The translations under genes were made by a program, and so were the position numbers. Shown one piece after another: positions 9,436-17,189 of a DNA stretch of 20,000 nucleotides. The first letter of the stretch is position 1; every line of letters begins with the position of its first letter. Origin of the DNA: Actinidia chinensis (taxonomy: Eukaryota > Streptophyta > Magnoliopsida > Ericales > Actinidiaceae); NCBI GenBank assembly GCA_009663005.1, contig VIGQ01000011.1:50001-70000 (forward strand). Reading direction: 5' to 3'. The notes under the pieces are model-generated. The model worked only from the letters and a program-made list of their open reading frames with translations. It had not been told where the DNA came from and did not search any database.

Positions 9436-9590
9436 CTATCCTTGAAAATTTAATAATGTATTTTTTAGTAGGTTTTTTGATTTATCATAAAAAACATCTA
9501 AAAAAATAAAACTTTTAACTCTCAACACATAGTAAATTCAACATTACCTAAGAACATAACTTCTAATCATATCTCCTCCAAAAGATAATT

Positions 9591-9605
9591 ATATATATAT
9601 ATATA
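9591..9605. repeat. (AT)n microsatellite
   Basis: About seven uninterrupted AT units occur in the loop region between the inverted-repeat arms. Confidence 0.8.
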
Positions 9606-9699
9606 ATATATTATGCATCTATTTTTTTAATTTTCTATAGTAAAATTCGGAAATAAAAGACAAAGAAGAATCAAGGGGTATTAACAAAAAGACTCAATA

Positions 9700-9800
9700 G
9701 AAAGAACATATAACTATCAACCCATCAAATTTAAAAAATATTAAACAATCTTTGATTCATATTTTTTCTTTTATAAAACATAAGGGTGGGAGTAAAAAAT

Positions 9801-9843
<43 letters not shown>

Positions 9844-9965
9844 TTGAATTAAAAATCAAAATAAAAAAATCAGAGGTAATTAATAGAAAAAATAAGGAGT
9901 TATAAATTATATAAAAAAAATTTTCAAAGTTAAAAAAAAAGAATAAAATGGGTATTAAACAAAGT
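9700..9965 (-). repeat. Right arm of the long inverted repeat
   Basis: Read on the minus strand, this contains in order CCCATTTTATTC, CCGAATTTTTATATAAAAA, ATGATAAAATTTTATAAAT, ACTCCCACCCTTATG, TTTTATAAAAGAAAAAAT, ATGAATCAAAG and TTTGATGGGTTGATAGTT. This is the same order as the left arm with the solo LTR taken out. The arms are diverged, with several indels, so this is an old foldback element or two inverted copies of one repeat. Confidence 0.7.
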
Positions 9966-10640
9966 ATAACAGAATTGTGATTGAAAGTGATTTTTGGCAG
10001 AAAAAAATAATGTTGAGATGAATCTGAGCCGTTAGATTAATTCAAATTAATTTCAATCATAAATACGGAGATAAATTTTTAAATTCCAAACGTAGTTGTG
10101 ATTTATAATATAGATGGAAAACCCCAAATCAAGAGACAGCTTATGATACTCAATTAGGCTGTTGCAGATGCTCTTAACTTGACGTTGGCTACTCATGATG
10201 ATCTACAAAAAAAAATAGAAGAAATTACATTTTTAAACCCAAAAGTATATACCCTATCCGATATAGTGTGTAATATGTATATATAATATGCAACTCGAAA
10301 ATGCTATTCCCCTTTAATTGACTATAGGTTTTTTTTTTTTTGTTGTTTTTTTTGTTAATAAACAAAAGTGTATTGTCCCCTAATATGATGAGCCCAACAA
10401 CAAATAAGTTTTTTTGTTTTTGATACATTTTACCATTTTGAGTTTTTTTCATTTTTAGTGAAAAAATTGAATCGTTTACTCGAATTTTTATATTTTTTCT
10501 GTTGTTTTGGAAAATGTTGTGTGTATTTTCAAAAAAGATCTTGTTCGGGGCAGTAATACGTAAGTGCAGTTCAACCTTCGATGACATGGCACTGACTTCA
10601 TCATTGTTCACCGTTGATTTTTTTTGACTTATCCAATCAA
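9966..10640. other. Intergenic spacer with a MITE-end-like motif
   Basis: No gene is supported. GGCTGTTGCAGATGCTCTTA near 10160 is, inverted, TAAGAGCATCTGCAACAGCC, close to the GAGCATCTCCAACAG end found on many plant MITEs. No partner end was identified. A 128-codon minus-strand frame (10225-10611) is K/N/I-rich and looks like a chance frame in A/T-rich DNA. Confidence 0.45.
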
Positions 10641-10948
10641 TTCACGCTCTGCTTTGACCCATTTCACGGTTTCTTCCGTTTTCCCGCCAACACATTGTGC
10701 ACCAAGACTGAGGCAAGACTGAGCTCCATTTTGTAATGTTTTAAAAGTCAATTTTTTTATAATTTATTATTAAAAAGGTTAAATTTTTTTAATTTTTTAA
10801 TTTTTTTGCTGTGACTGTAGATAAAATAACAAAAAGAAAGTAAGCAAAACGTCAACTCTGACTAGTTTTTTTGTTTATTTTAAAGAAAAAAAGTCAGCCG
10901 AACATTCAAATAAGGTTGGTTCTCACGGGGCCTGACTGAAAATCGATC
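10641..10948. other. Low-copy-looking spacer upstream of the small ORF
   Basis: Mixed-composition sequence, for example TCACGCTCTGCTTTGACCC and TTTCCCGCCAACACATTG, then an A/T-rich part with TATAAT-like words. It could be a promoter region for the downstream ORF, but I see no defined element. Confidence 0.3.
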
Positions 10949-11083
10949 ATGTCTTCCGCCGAGCCCCCGCCCGCTTCGTCTCGCCTTGGGCTCTTGCAAC
11001 TCCGCCAATGCGTCAGAAATCACACGCTCTATTTGCGAAGCGGCCTAGGCGTAATTGAAGATATTTTCAACTCCGTCAATTGA
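10949..11083 (+). CDS. Small 44-codon ORF, GC-rich and coding-like, unrecognised
   Basis: An ATG in the context GATCATGTC opens a 44-codon frame, with an in-frame stop 10 bases upstream. The peptide starts MSSAEPPPASSRLGLLQL and contains RNHTLYLRSGLGVIEDIF before TGA. G+C is far above the surrounding DNA, and the residue mix resembles a real N-terminus (polar S/P start, then an amphipathic L/R-rich part) more than a chance A/T-rich frame. I do not recognise the family. A possible splice donor (ACG|GTAATT, near 11096) lies just past the stop. It may therefore be a first exon broken by one change, a pseudogene fragment, or a genuine micro-ORF. No downstream exon was identified. Confidence 0.3.
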   Translation: MSSAEPPPASSRLGLLQLRQCVRNHTLYLRSGLGVIEDIFNSVN

Positions 11084-12047
11084 TTGGTTGAAAACGGTAA
11101 TTTTTTTAAATCCCCGGGCAAAAATTGACCTACTTGGCATTCGATCAGAATTTTTTTTCATCCTCTGTCTCTTTCCTCACATTTTGCTCCCTAAAGAATT
11201 TGCCGGGCTCAACCTACTTTGTTTACGAAAATGCCATAGACCTACGGTCCTGTGGCGCTCCGGCTTGTAGTCGTTGAACCGTTGAGAAGTCGGTCCAGTT
11301 AGTCCTGTTAGGAACACATTTTTAGAAATATGAATTTCTCAAGTTCCCAGAAGAAAAGGAAACTGGTATTTTCATAAAAATTCTATTAAACATCGCGAAT
11401 AATAATAATAAATGGCATTTTAGTATAAAAGTCATTTTGGATGGATATTTTGTTTGACTACGAAAACTAACATACCTGCCACATCCATTCTAAAAATAAA
11501 ACTTTATTGTTCCTGATTTGGAGCAGAATATTTCCGAACTTAAAAATAGATGGTCCACATTTCTCGTGATGTAATCTCACACCTCGAGTGCATCTGATCG
11601 TTCATTTTTAATTAAAAGTTTTTTTTTTTTAGCTAAATTCAGGAACCGAACACTGCTATCTATATCAGTTTTTGAAATTGATGTCAAAAACCACTGTGAA
11701 TACTAAATATTGACTTAACATGAATATCTAGCCTTATAAAGATTTGTACTCGTAACAAATAACCATCAGATTATAGTATTGAAAATAAATTTCAATTTTG
11801 AATAAGTGCTAATTACAAGTTCATAACTTTTGAAACTAGTACTAAATCCAAGTTACTCAGAAAGTCTTTGATCAAGCATCAATTTATTTTTAAAATAATT
11901 TTTACCTTTTTCTACAAGATAAATATGTTCAGATCATATAATTATTTTTTTTTTTTGGGTGGGATATCATATCAACTTGATTTTTTAAAATCACGAAAAT
12001 AAAATAAAGAATCCAAAATAAACCCATAGCCCCTCATGATTATGTGA
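11084..12047. other. Intergenic region, possible MITE debris
   Basis: To about 11300 the DNA stays relatively GC-rich with no continuing gene. From about 11300 there are words such as TCCTGTTAGGAACACA and, near 11640, AGGAACCGAACACTGC. These resemble plant MITE ends built on GGAAC words, but I could not pair them. The rest is A/T-rich with long T-runs. Confidence 0.4.
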
Positions 12048-12170
12048 ATTGGAGAGGTGAGTCCCTCCGTTGTAATCCATTACGTTTGATAGTGGATTGT
12101 TGATTTCTCTCCGTGGACGTAGGCCATCGTTTTGGTCGGACCACGTAAATCTTGATTGGCCTTTTGTGTG
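12048..12170 (+). mobile_element. Fragment of a copia-type LTR (R/U5 region)
   Basis: GGTGAGTCCCTCCGTTGTAA, GATAGTGGATTGTTG, TCCGTGGACGTAGGCCATC and TCGGACCACGTAAATCTTG occur in the order seen in plant copia LTRs, where a 'CCGTGGACGTAGG...CCGAACCACGTAAATC' segment is highly characteristic. The orientation is plus, opposite to the copia polyprotein remains at 13019-14735, so it probably comes from another copy. LTR borders, primer-binding site and coding interior were not found. Confidence 0.6.
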
Positions 12171-12556
12171 TGTGGATCATAATTAGTTTTTTGAGCACAA
12201 CAGGACTGTCATGTCATATCAAAGGCACGTTAACAAATACAGAGCGTTTCAGCAGACACAAACACACACACACAGAGAGAAGTGAAAAGAGATCAAATTC
12301 TTAAGGCCTTAAAATATCTATCAGAAACCTGATGGCTCAATTAATTCTGAGTTTTCTTTCTTCTCTTTTTATATTTTTTTGATAAAAAGGGTTGGCTTGA
12401 ATTGGTATCTAGGACTGATAGAAATAAAACATCACATAAAAAAGGAATGGACAAAAGATACTAGAAGATACAAAACCAATTGAACCAACAAGTGGCATAA
12501 ACCGGAGTCCTGCTATGAAGACATACTCTTCATTTACAGAAAGGAATAACGCATCC
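12171..12556. other. Spacer with a short (CA)n/(GA)n tract
   Basis: A microsatellite (CA repeats at 12262-12274, then GA repeats) lies in the first part. A 16-codon frame at 12332-12382 starts MAQLILSFLSSLF and resembles a signal peptide, but it ends at once and is not called. The part from about 12400 is probably intron-like flank of the minus-strand chaperonin exon. Confidence 0.4.
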
Positions 12557-12560
12557 CTAC

Positions 12561-12627
12561 CTTAGCAACCGGGATAGCAGATCTAACTCTCGCAGAATAG
12601 CATTGCCATCATTGGTTCCGACAATTC
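12561..12627 (-). pseudogene. CCT3: Orphan exon of CCT3 (TCP-1 chaperonin gamma subunit), frameshifted
   Basis: On the minus strand a 67-base exon encodes IVGTNDGNAILRELDL. This is the conserved equatorial-domain segment of group II chaperonins in the form typical of CCT gamma (family: V-TNDGNAILRELDLAHPAAK). CCT3 is one of eight subunits of the cytosolic TRiC/CCT ring, which folds actin and tubulin using ATP. The exon is preceded by a pyrimidine-rich tract and GGTGGCAG, a plausible 3' splice site, and is followed by AAG|GTAGGG, a plausible donor. One base is missing at the end of the DL segment. In the shifted frame it reads AIPVAK where the family has AHPAAK; without the shift a TAG follows at 12557-12559. 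Neighbouring CCT3 exons (before this segment, and the following GDGTTS-containing one) were not found. It is therefore a captured or relic gene fragment rather than a working gene. Confidence 0.82.
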
Positions 12628-12630
12628 CTG

Positions 12631-12920
12631 CCACCACCAAATAGAAATTGATAACAGAAAATAAAAATAAGTCAGAACAAAGCAAACTTATCACCTCTAC
12701 TGTAAATCTTTGCATAAAAAAAATACAGTTATTTCCATACTATAATTAGCAATAATGAATTTAAGTCAAGCTCCACATAACAAAGGTTACAACCTGTATA
12801 TTTGATAACAGTCAAGACCTAATTATCCTACTTTCTAGGGAAACCAAGAGAATTGCACAAATTATTTAACCCCTGTATTCTATCATTTTTGTGGAAGCAC
12901 TCCTGCAATAAGGTTTTCAC
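12631..12920. other. Intron-like or intergenic A/T-rich DNA upstream of the CCT3 exon
   Basis: No second CCT3 exon can be read here on the minus strand. The sequence is A/T-rich. A minus-strand frame enters from the copia and palindrome region at 12828 and ends there without recognisable homology. Confidence 0.4.
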
Positions 12921-13016
12921 AAAATCGGGTTTAAAGGGCTGACCGGACCATTTCTTCAACCGGTCCGACGGTTCACCGTTTTGAAACGTGGACGGTTCCA
13001 CCCGGGTTTTTAAAAC
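12921..13016. repeat. GC-rich CCGGTC/GACCGG repeat inserted in the copia RNase H region
   Basis: The block contains GACCGGACC, CAACCGGTCCGACGGTTC, GAAACGTGGACGGTTCC and CCCGGGTTTTTAAAA. It begins with ATCGGGTTT, so it has several short palindromes and roughly inverted GGGTTT/AAACCC ends. Words of this type (AAACCCGGGT..GGTTGAACCGG) recur in plant MITE-like repeats. On the minus strand it directly follows the copia AEYVAA coding segment and disrupts it. Exact ends and target duplication are not resolved. Confidence 0.45.
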
Positions 13017-13018
13017 AA

Positions 13019-13330
13019 TGGCTCCAGGCGGCCACGTATTCGGCTCGGCTTTGATAGCTAGGGATGGTCCTAGAAAATTGACAATTACCACTTGTACTTT
13101 TTTCTGTCGCATCGAGTACCCTTTTAAATCCAAGGGACTGAACTCCTTTGGATAAATTGCCTAAGTCTGTGTATCTAGTAGATATATAAAAATACGTTTT
13201 TACGGCCGTTAAGTGATTCCTAGGAACCCATGATTAAAATCTAGCATATATGCATCCCTAACATGATATCAGGTCTAGCTTGCCGTTAAGTAAAAAAGGA
13301 TCCGATCATTCCTCAATAGAGCGTTTCATC
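13019..13330 (-). pseudogene. Copia RT thumb and RNase H region, broken
   Basis: The minus strand shows GMIGS near 13310, DIM, then HLTAVK, DLKGYSD (about 13110-13133), KSTSG, FLGPSL and AEYVAA (about 13022-13045). This is the order of the copia RNase H domain (family landmarks GYSDADWAG, DRKSTSG, TTEAEYVA). A 101-codon minus-strand frame spanning 12828-13133 is only this relic plus the inserted GC-rich repeat, not a host gene. The frame changes between DLKGYSD, KSTSG and AEYVAA. Confidence 0.8.
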
Positions 13331-13379
13331 CACATTTTTTCCATTTTTCGTCTTTGTCAAATTTGATGGTTTGCTCATA

Positions 13380-13960
13380 GGTGTAGTTTAATGCCTTGCT
13401 CCATCATGCCGAATCGCTTGAGGTAATCCTTGTTTAACTTTGCTTGATTGATAAAGTTTCCTCACTTGATTGCTTGATTTGAAGCCCACTGAAAATTAAG
13501 TTCACCCTCATGCTCCATCTTAAATTTAACTTGCATGCACTTAGCAAATTCCTTGCACATATTTTTCTTTAGTACACTAATATAATATCATCATATATAT
13601 TTGTACAATGACATGTCCTTATTTTTTATTTTTATAATAGGGTGCGTTATCAATTGTTCCTCTTGTAAAGTCATTTTCATTAGAAATTTGTTTAGTTTTT
13701 CAACCAAGCTCTTGAGCTGTTTTTAGTCCATAGAATACTTTTGAGAGTTTAAATACATGGTTTGAAAATTCTGTTCTCAAACCAGGGAGGTTGTGCTACA
13801 TATAGTTTCTCAGTTATATATCTATTTAAAAATATATTTTTTACATCCATTTGATATATTTTAAAGTCCATATAACATGCAAAAGCAAGTAGCATACGTA
13901 TGGCTTCTAATGTAGCCACAAAAGCGAATGATTCATCAAAATCAATTCCCTCTTCTCTAA
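13380..13960 (-). pseudogene. Copia reverse transcriptase, broken
   Basis: Minus-strand landmarks in order are GIDFDESFA and LEAIRMLLAFACYMDF (13866-13955), then YQMDVKNIFLN (start of palm, catalytic D present), LYVAQPPWFEN, YGLK, and the second catalytic site at 13588-13593, which still encodes two aspartates. The frame is lost between the tyrosine and the aspartate pair of the Y-x-DD motif, because one base of the expected valine codon is missing. Stops and further shifts follow. The stretch at 13866-13955 is open for about 30 codons. The enzyme would have copied element RNA into DNA; this copy cannot. Confidence 0.82.
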
Positions 13961-14211
13961 TTATATTCTTGTGTTACAAGTTTTGTTTTAATTTCTAACA
14001 ATGATTTGGATTCATCAAGTTTGTTTCTAAATACCCATTATGTCCCTATTATATATTTATTAGATGGCCTAGGTACTATTGTCTAACCTTTGCTTCTTTC
14101 AAATTGGTTTAATTCTTCTTGCATAGCTAAAAGTTAATGTTTATCAAATTCGGCTTCATGAAAGTTGTAGATTCTATTTATCGACAAAAATGCAAGATTG
14201 TTACAAATATT

Positions 14212-14250
14212 TTTAGTAGTTACCCCCTTTGATGGATCGCCGATGATGAG
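14212..14250 (-). pseudogene. Copia linker motif GDPSKGVTT
   Basis: The minus strand encodes IIGDPSKGVTT, a phrase typical of the region between integrase and reverse transcriptase in plant Sire/Maximus-type copia elements. It lies in the expected place between the two broken domains. Confidence 0.7.
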
Positions 14251-14479
14251 ACTAATTGGATGGTTGTGAACATATCTTCATTCTTTAGAATACTTGAGCT
14301 TTCACCATCATGCATTCGAGTCTCCATTGAGGTAGTACTACTTCTAGTTAAATTTCTTTTTCACTGGCTTCTTCGTTAGTTTCTTGACTTTCTTGAGAGA
14401 TCTCAGAATTTTCCATGCGTTCTTCAATTCCTACATTTCTTGACATATCTTTGAATGGTAGATTGTTAATTTGTCAAAC

Positions 14480-14735
14480 GCAACATGTACGAATTCCCAA
14501 CTACTAAATTTCGTTTATTAAAAAACTCGAAATGCTTGCTTGTAGTGGATATCCTAAAAAAATAGTTTCATCCGATTTGAATTGAATTTTTTTAAGTGTT
14601 TTTTGCCATTATTTAACAGCTTAGCATTTGCTCCAAAAAGCATTAAGAAGCCTATATTTGGTTTTCCTTCATGTTCAAAGTTCATATGGGGTTTTATTTA
14701 GTATAGGTCCTTATAAGAGAAGTTTCCCTTTATCC
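14480..14735 (-). pseudogene. Copia integrase C-terminal region, broken
   Basis: On the minus strand the pieces ILNKTPYEL, GKPNIGF, LLNNGKKHL and GYPLQAS follow in the order of the copia integrase C-terminal part (family landmarks KTPYELW, KPNISYFR-FGC, GYS--SKAYRV-N). The tryptophan after KTPYEL is lost, and a frameshift precedes the GY block. This part normally binds DNA and helps insert the cDNA into the host genome. The catalytic DDE core upstream is missing. Confidence 0.75.
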
Positions 14736-16010
14736 TCATATGTTACCTTACCCTCGCCCTCAAAGTTACACTCTAGTACATCATCACTCACCCTCGCCTC
14801 TCTATAGCCCCCTACTCCGTTCCTTCCTTCGAAACCACCCTAAACAACTACCAGCAAGCAAAAATCAAGTGTCGCCATTTAGACAACTATTGCCCTTCCC
14901 CTAAAAAAATACCCCTCAGTTAGTCTTGCCACACACCCATTATTTGGCTTGCACAACATAATCTTGTAGTTTCGTACACTTTAAGGATTCTCCTTCTCGC
15001 CTATGGGTGGAGTTTGATTACTTTGCCAGTATGAAGATACGATTCATTGTAGAGACCACTTCTCGAAAGGACTCCCTCTCCCTCCACAGACTTCTTCTCC
15101 TTCATATCGCCTACAATTACGGACGCTCTCCATATGAATTCTCTTATTATCACTATCAACTCTGATATCTCCTAGAATTTCCTTCCATCCTTAGTCCTTG
15201 AGGATCACGCGAGGGTTCCTTACATAATGCTATCCTTCTTCCAACTACAAAAAGGCGCTCCTCTATATCATTCCAGAGGTTGCCACCACTCTTGTTTGAT
15301 TTCTAAGAGCTTTGGTATTATGCTTTGCTAAGTTATCCTTGCAAGTGTCTGATTCTAACACTGGAGGGATTTTAAGAATGCCTCGCCCCAAGTAGTAACG
15401 TGTTGTTCCTTTGCGTGTGCCAGGCTCACCCATATCTATTCGAGGCCCAATACTATACTGAATACAAGCAATTTTGGTTGTTAGTGCTACGCCCCCAGAT
15501 TTCTACTACTACACAGTTGGCATATTTGTAGGAACGACAATTCTCACTTTCTATGCATCTGCGCACTATTTCTACCTTGCCAGCACCATAGCCTAGTGAA
15601 TAACCGAGCCTCATGCGATGGGAGGCAATACCAAGCTCCAAATCATGGAGGTCTCCACCCGTGAAATGCATGGGATCACTGAGTATATCCGACTCATTCA
15701 TAAGAATAATCCCCGCCTTACAAACAATACTTTGCACAAGCCTCCACCCCTCCATCAGCACCTATCCCACCTGAAGTTGACGTTCCTCACCGTTCTCGGC
15801 CGATCAGGACAACTATGATCCCAAGTCCGTCAAAGCATTAGTAGGGCCCAAATCGACAACCCGATCGCCTAGTGTAAGCGTCAGGTTGAGAAAAGAGCAT
15901 TGTTTTTCATGGCATTTGATCATCTAGCCGGGCTCATAAAGTTAGGAGTTGATGCTTATGAAGAGGCAGGACAATCAACCACCCCTCCAGACGACCGCGA
16001 GCCAATATGT
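14736..16010. other. GC-richer segment of unknown origin between copia pol and its LTR end
   Basis: This segment sits where copia gag, protease and integrase core would lie, but I cannot read any of their motifs on the minus strand. It is also shorter than expected. Composition differs from the flanks: G+C is higher, and the plus strand is C/T-rich, with few A/T runs. A minus-strand frame of 102 codons (15453-15761) and a plus-strand open stretch (15882-16049) are coding-like in composition but unrecognised. It could be an element-captured sequence, an unrelated insertion, or diverged internal DNA. Confidence 0.45.
15453..15761 (-). CDS. Unrecognised 102-codon ORF, possible gene fragment
   Basis: The predicted peptide has a balanced composition, including SDPMHFTGGDLHDLELGI and YGAGKVEIVRRCIES, and three cysteines in its last third. 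It lacks the CCHC zinc knuckle or other landmarks of copia gag. No domain is recognised. There is no clear start context, and the plus strand overlaps another open frame. It lies wholly inside the unexplained 14736-16010 segment. I list it because its composition is less chance-like than other frames here; it may equally be noncoding. Confidence 0.22.
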   Translation of the reverse strand: MLMEGWRLVQSIVCKAGIILMNESDILSDPMHFTGGDLHDLELGIASHRMRLGYSLGYGAGKVEIVRRCIESENCRSYKYANCVVVEIWGRSTNNQNCLYSV

Positions 16011-16049
16011 TTGGGGGGGGGCCCAAAGACAAACCAAGAGGGAGGGTGA
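15882..16049 (+). pseudogene. Unrecognised coding-like stretch running into the LTR end
   Basis: A plus-strand open stretch encodes QVEKRALFFMAFDHLAGL and then IKLGVDAYEEAGQSTTPP. It runs through a nine-G homopolymer (16013-16021) and ends at TGA within sequence assigned to the LTR. The first part reads like real protein, but I do not recognise it. The in-frame ATG is at 15909, and a stop lies not far upstream. It may be a fragment cut by the junction with the LTR. Confidence 0.22.
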
Positions 16050-16230
16050 ATTGAGTTTTTCTAAAATTAATAACAATTATGATTAATTAACTTAATCTAG
16101 TCAATCAAAGTAATAGATTAAATTTAATATGCAAATCAATATAACTAAGAAAACAAATTAAGCAAGCAAATAAGGAACACAAAGATTTACCCCTATGTTC
16201 GATTAACTCTCTGCCATCCTTGACAGTTTG
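16013..16230 (-). mobile_element. LTR 3'-end-like sequence of a copia element, minus orientation
   Basis: Read on the minus strand, the sequence has GGATGGCAGAGAG, GGGGTAAATCTTTGTGTTCC, a T-rich stretch, and AACTCAATTCACCCTCCCTC followed by TTGGTTTGTCTTTGGGCC. The 'CAATTCACCC-CCCTCTTGG' block close to the LTR end is characteristic of plant copia LTRs. The orientation agrees with the copia pol remains at 13019-14735, so it may be their 5' LTR. No primer-binding site is readable after it. The upstream LTR border is not defined. Confidence 0.6.
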
Positions 16231-17189
16231 AATGACTTCATAGGACTGTAAAATGATTGTAAATTTAAAAGTCTAATGAACGTTAGGAAATGCTATGGGC
16301 ACAAACTAAGTTGTACCCCAAATACCATAACTGATGAGGTGTTGTCACACTTGAGTTGGCTGGGTTGTGGGGTGAAAAGAAATGGGTGAAACCCTTACTC
16401 CAGTCAATTCAACTGCGATATCTCATCACTGGTTGATTAGTAAATCAAAAGGGAATAGACTAATACTATCAAGTGTTTAGTATAGAAGTCCCAGGTATGA
16501 GTTGAGTAAAAAATATCACAGAAATTGAAAGAATATGAATTATTAACTGGAGTGCTCTTGGTGTCAGGCCACTGTTAAAGTCTTGTTAAAATTTTGAGGG
16601 ACCAAATTGCTAATTCTTTCCTCTATGTTAAAAAAAATTGCCTCAATGGGTATTCGCTGAATTTGGACAAACATGACTATAAATAAAATTAAAAATATTA
16701 TGTTCATTCAGTTTCCTTTGTCATTTTTATTTCTCAGTTAAATGACTCCACAAATTATGATCAGGAACACTACGATGGAAATTAAATAATGCATTATTAA
16801 AATATCTTAAAAAAAAAAGGAACGGAAAGAATTACAAGAAAAAAAATATATCATTTCGTCCAACAAAAGTAGTCGGAGAAGAACCTACAGGAATGACACC
16901 TTTGGATGGACAGTATTATTATAGGGTTCTATTTTGATTACAATCACACCAAAAGTATTATACGCTGATGACAAAAAAAAATAAACTAAAACCCCTCAAA
17001 ACTGAGAGGTCTATGATTCTCTCTCACGGCATCTTGGCTCTTTGGCAACGACGAGGCCAGAGAGGAGAAAGAGCAAGAGATGGGTGGATGTAGTCAAAAA
17101 AGTTAAGTGGGGTGCACTCCTAACTGGGATAGATGGAGGTGCCACGGAGGCCAGCCAGTGGTTAATAGCCCGGTGAATTAGCCACTCTT
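16231..17189. other. Intergenic or LTR-derived spacer
   Basis: No gene supported. AAATGCTATGGGCACAAACT (about 16288) resembles one end of a plant MITE type, but its partner was not found. AATTTGGTCCCTCAAA, inverted, near 16600 is a common plant-repeat word. A GC-richer patch (about 17030-17180) has no readable protein. If the LTR at 16013-16230 extends rightwards, part of this is its body. Confidence 0.4.

Larger units (their letters stand above)
13019..14735 (-). mobile_element. Degenerate Ty1/copia retrotransposon polyprotein region, probably Sire/Maximus-like
   Basis: Read on the minus strand from 14735 down to 13019, collinear pieces of a copia pol follow each other: integrase C-terminus, linker, reverse transcriptase and RNase H. 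Frameshifts and stops separate them, so no domain is intact. The element is dead. The order proves the minus-strand orientation. Homology stops abruptly near 14735, where the integrase core should continue, and near 13019, where a GC-rich repeat intrudes. Lineage assignment rests on remembered motifs such as GDPSKGV in the linker. An LTR-like end in the same orientation lies at 16013-16230. Confidence 0.85.

Noticed and set aside
10225..10611. 128-codon minus-strand ORF
   Set aside because: It is K/N/I-rich with homopolymer lysine runs from T-tracts, and has no domain; a chance frame in A/T-rich DNA is the simplest explanation.
11055..11270. 71-codon plus-strand ORF starting at a non-ATG codon
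   Set aside because: It overlaps the small ATG ORF in another frame, has no ATG start and becomes F/L-rich through T-tracts.
12332..12382. 16-codon frame resembling a signal peptide
   Set aside because: It stops immediately, no downstream exon is visible, and short hydrophobic frames are common in T-rich DNA.
12171..12556. Promoter and 5' leader of an active gene
   Set aside because: The CA/GA tract before an ATG looked leader-like, but the frame ends after 16 codons and nothing downstream on the plus strand is coding.
12828..13133. 101-codon minus-strand ORF as a host gene
   Set aside because: Its N-terminal part is the copia RNase H relic and its middle is an inserted GC-rich repeat.
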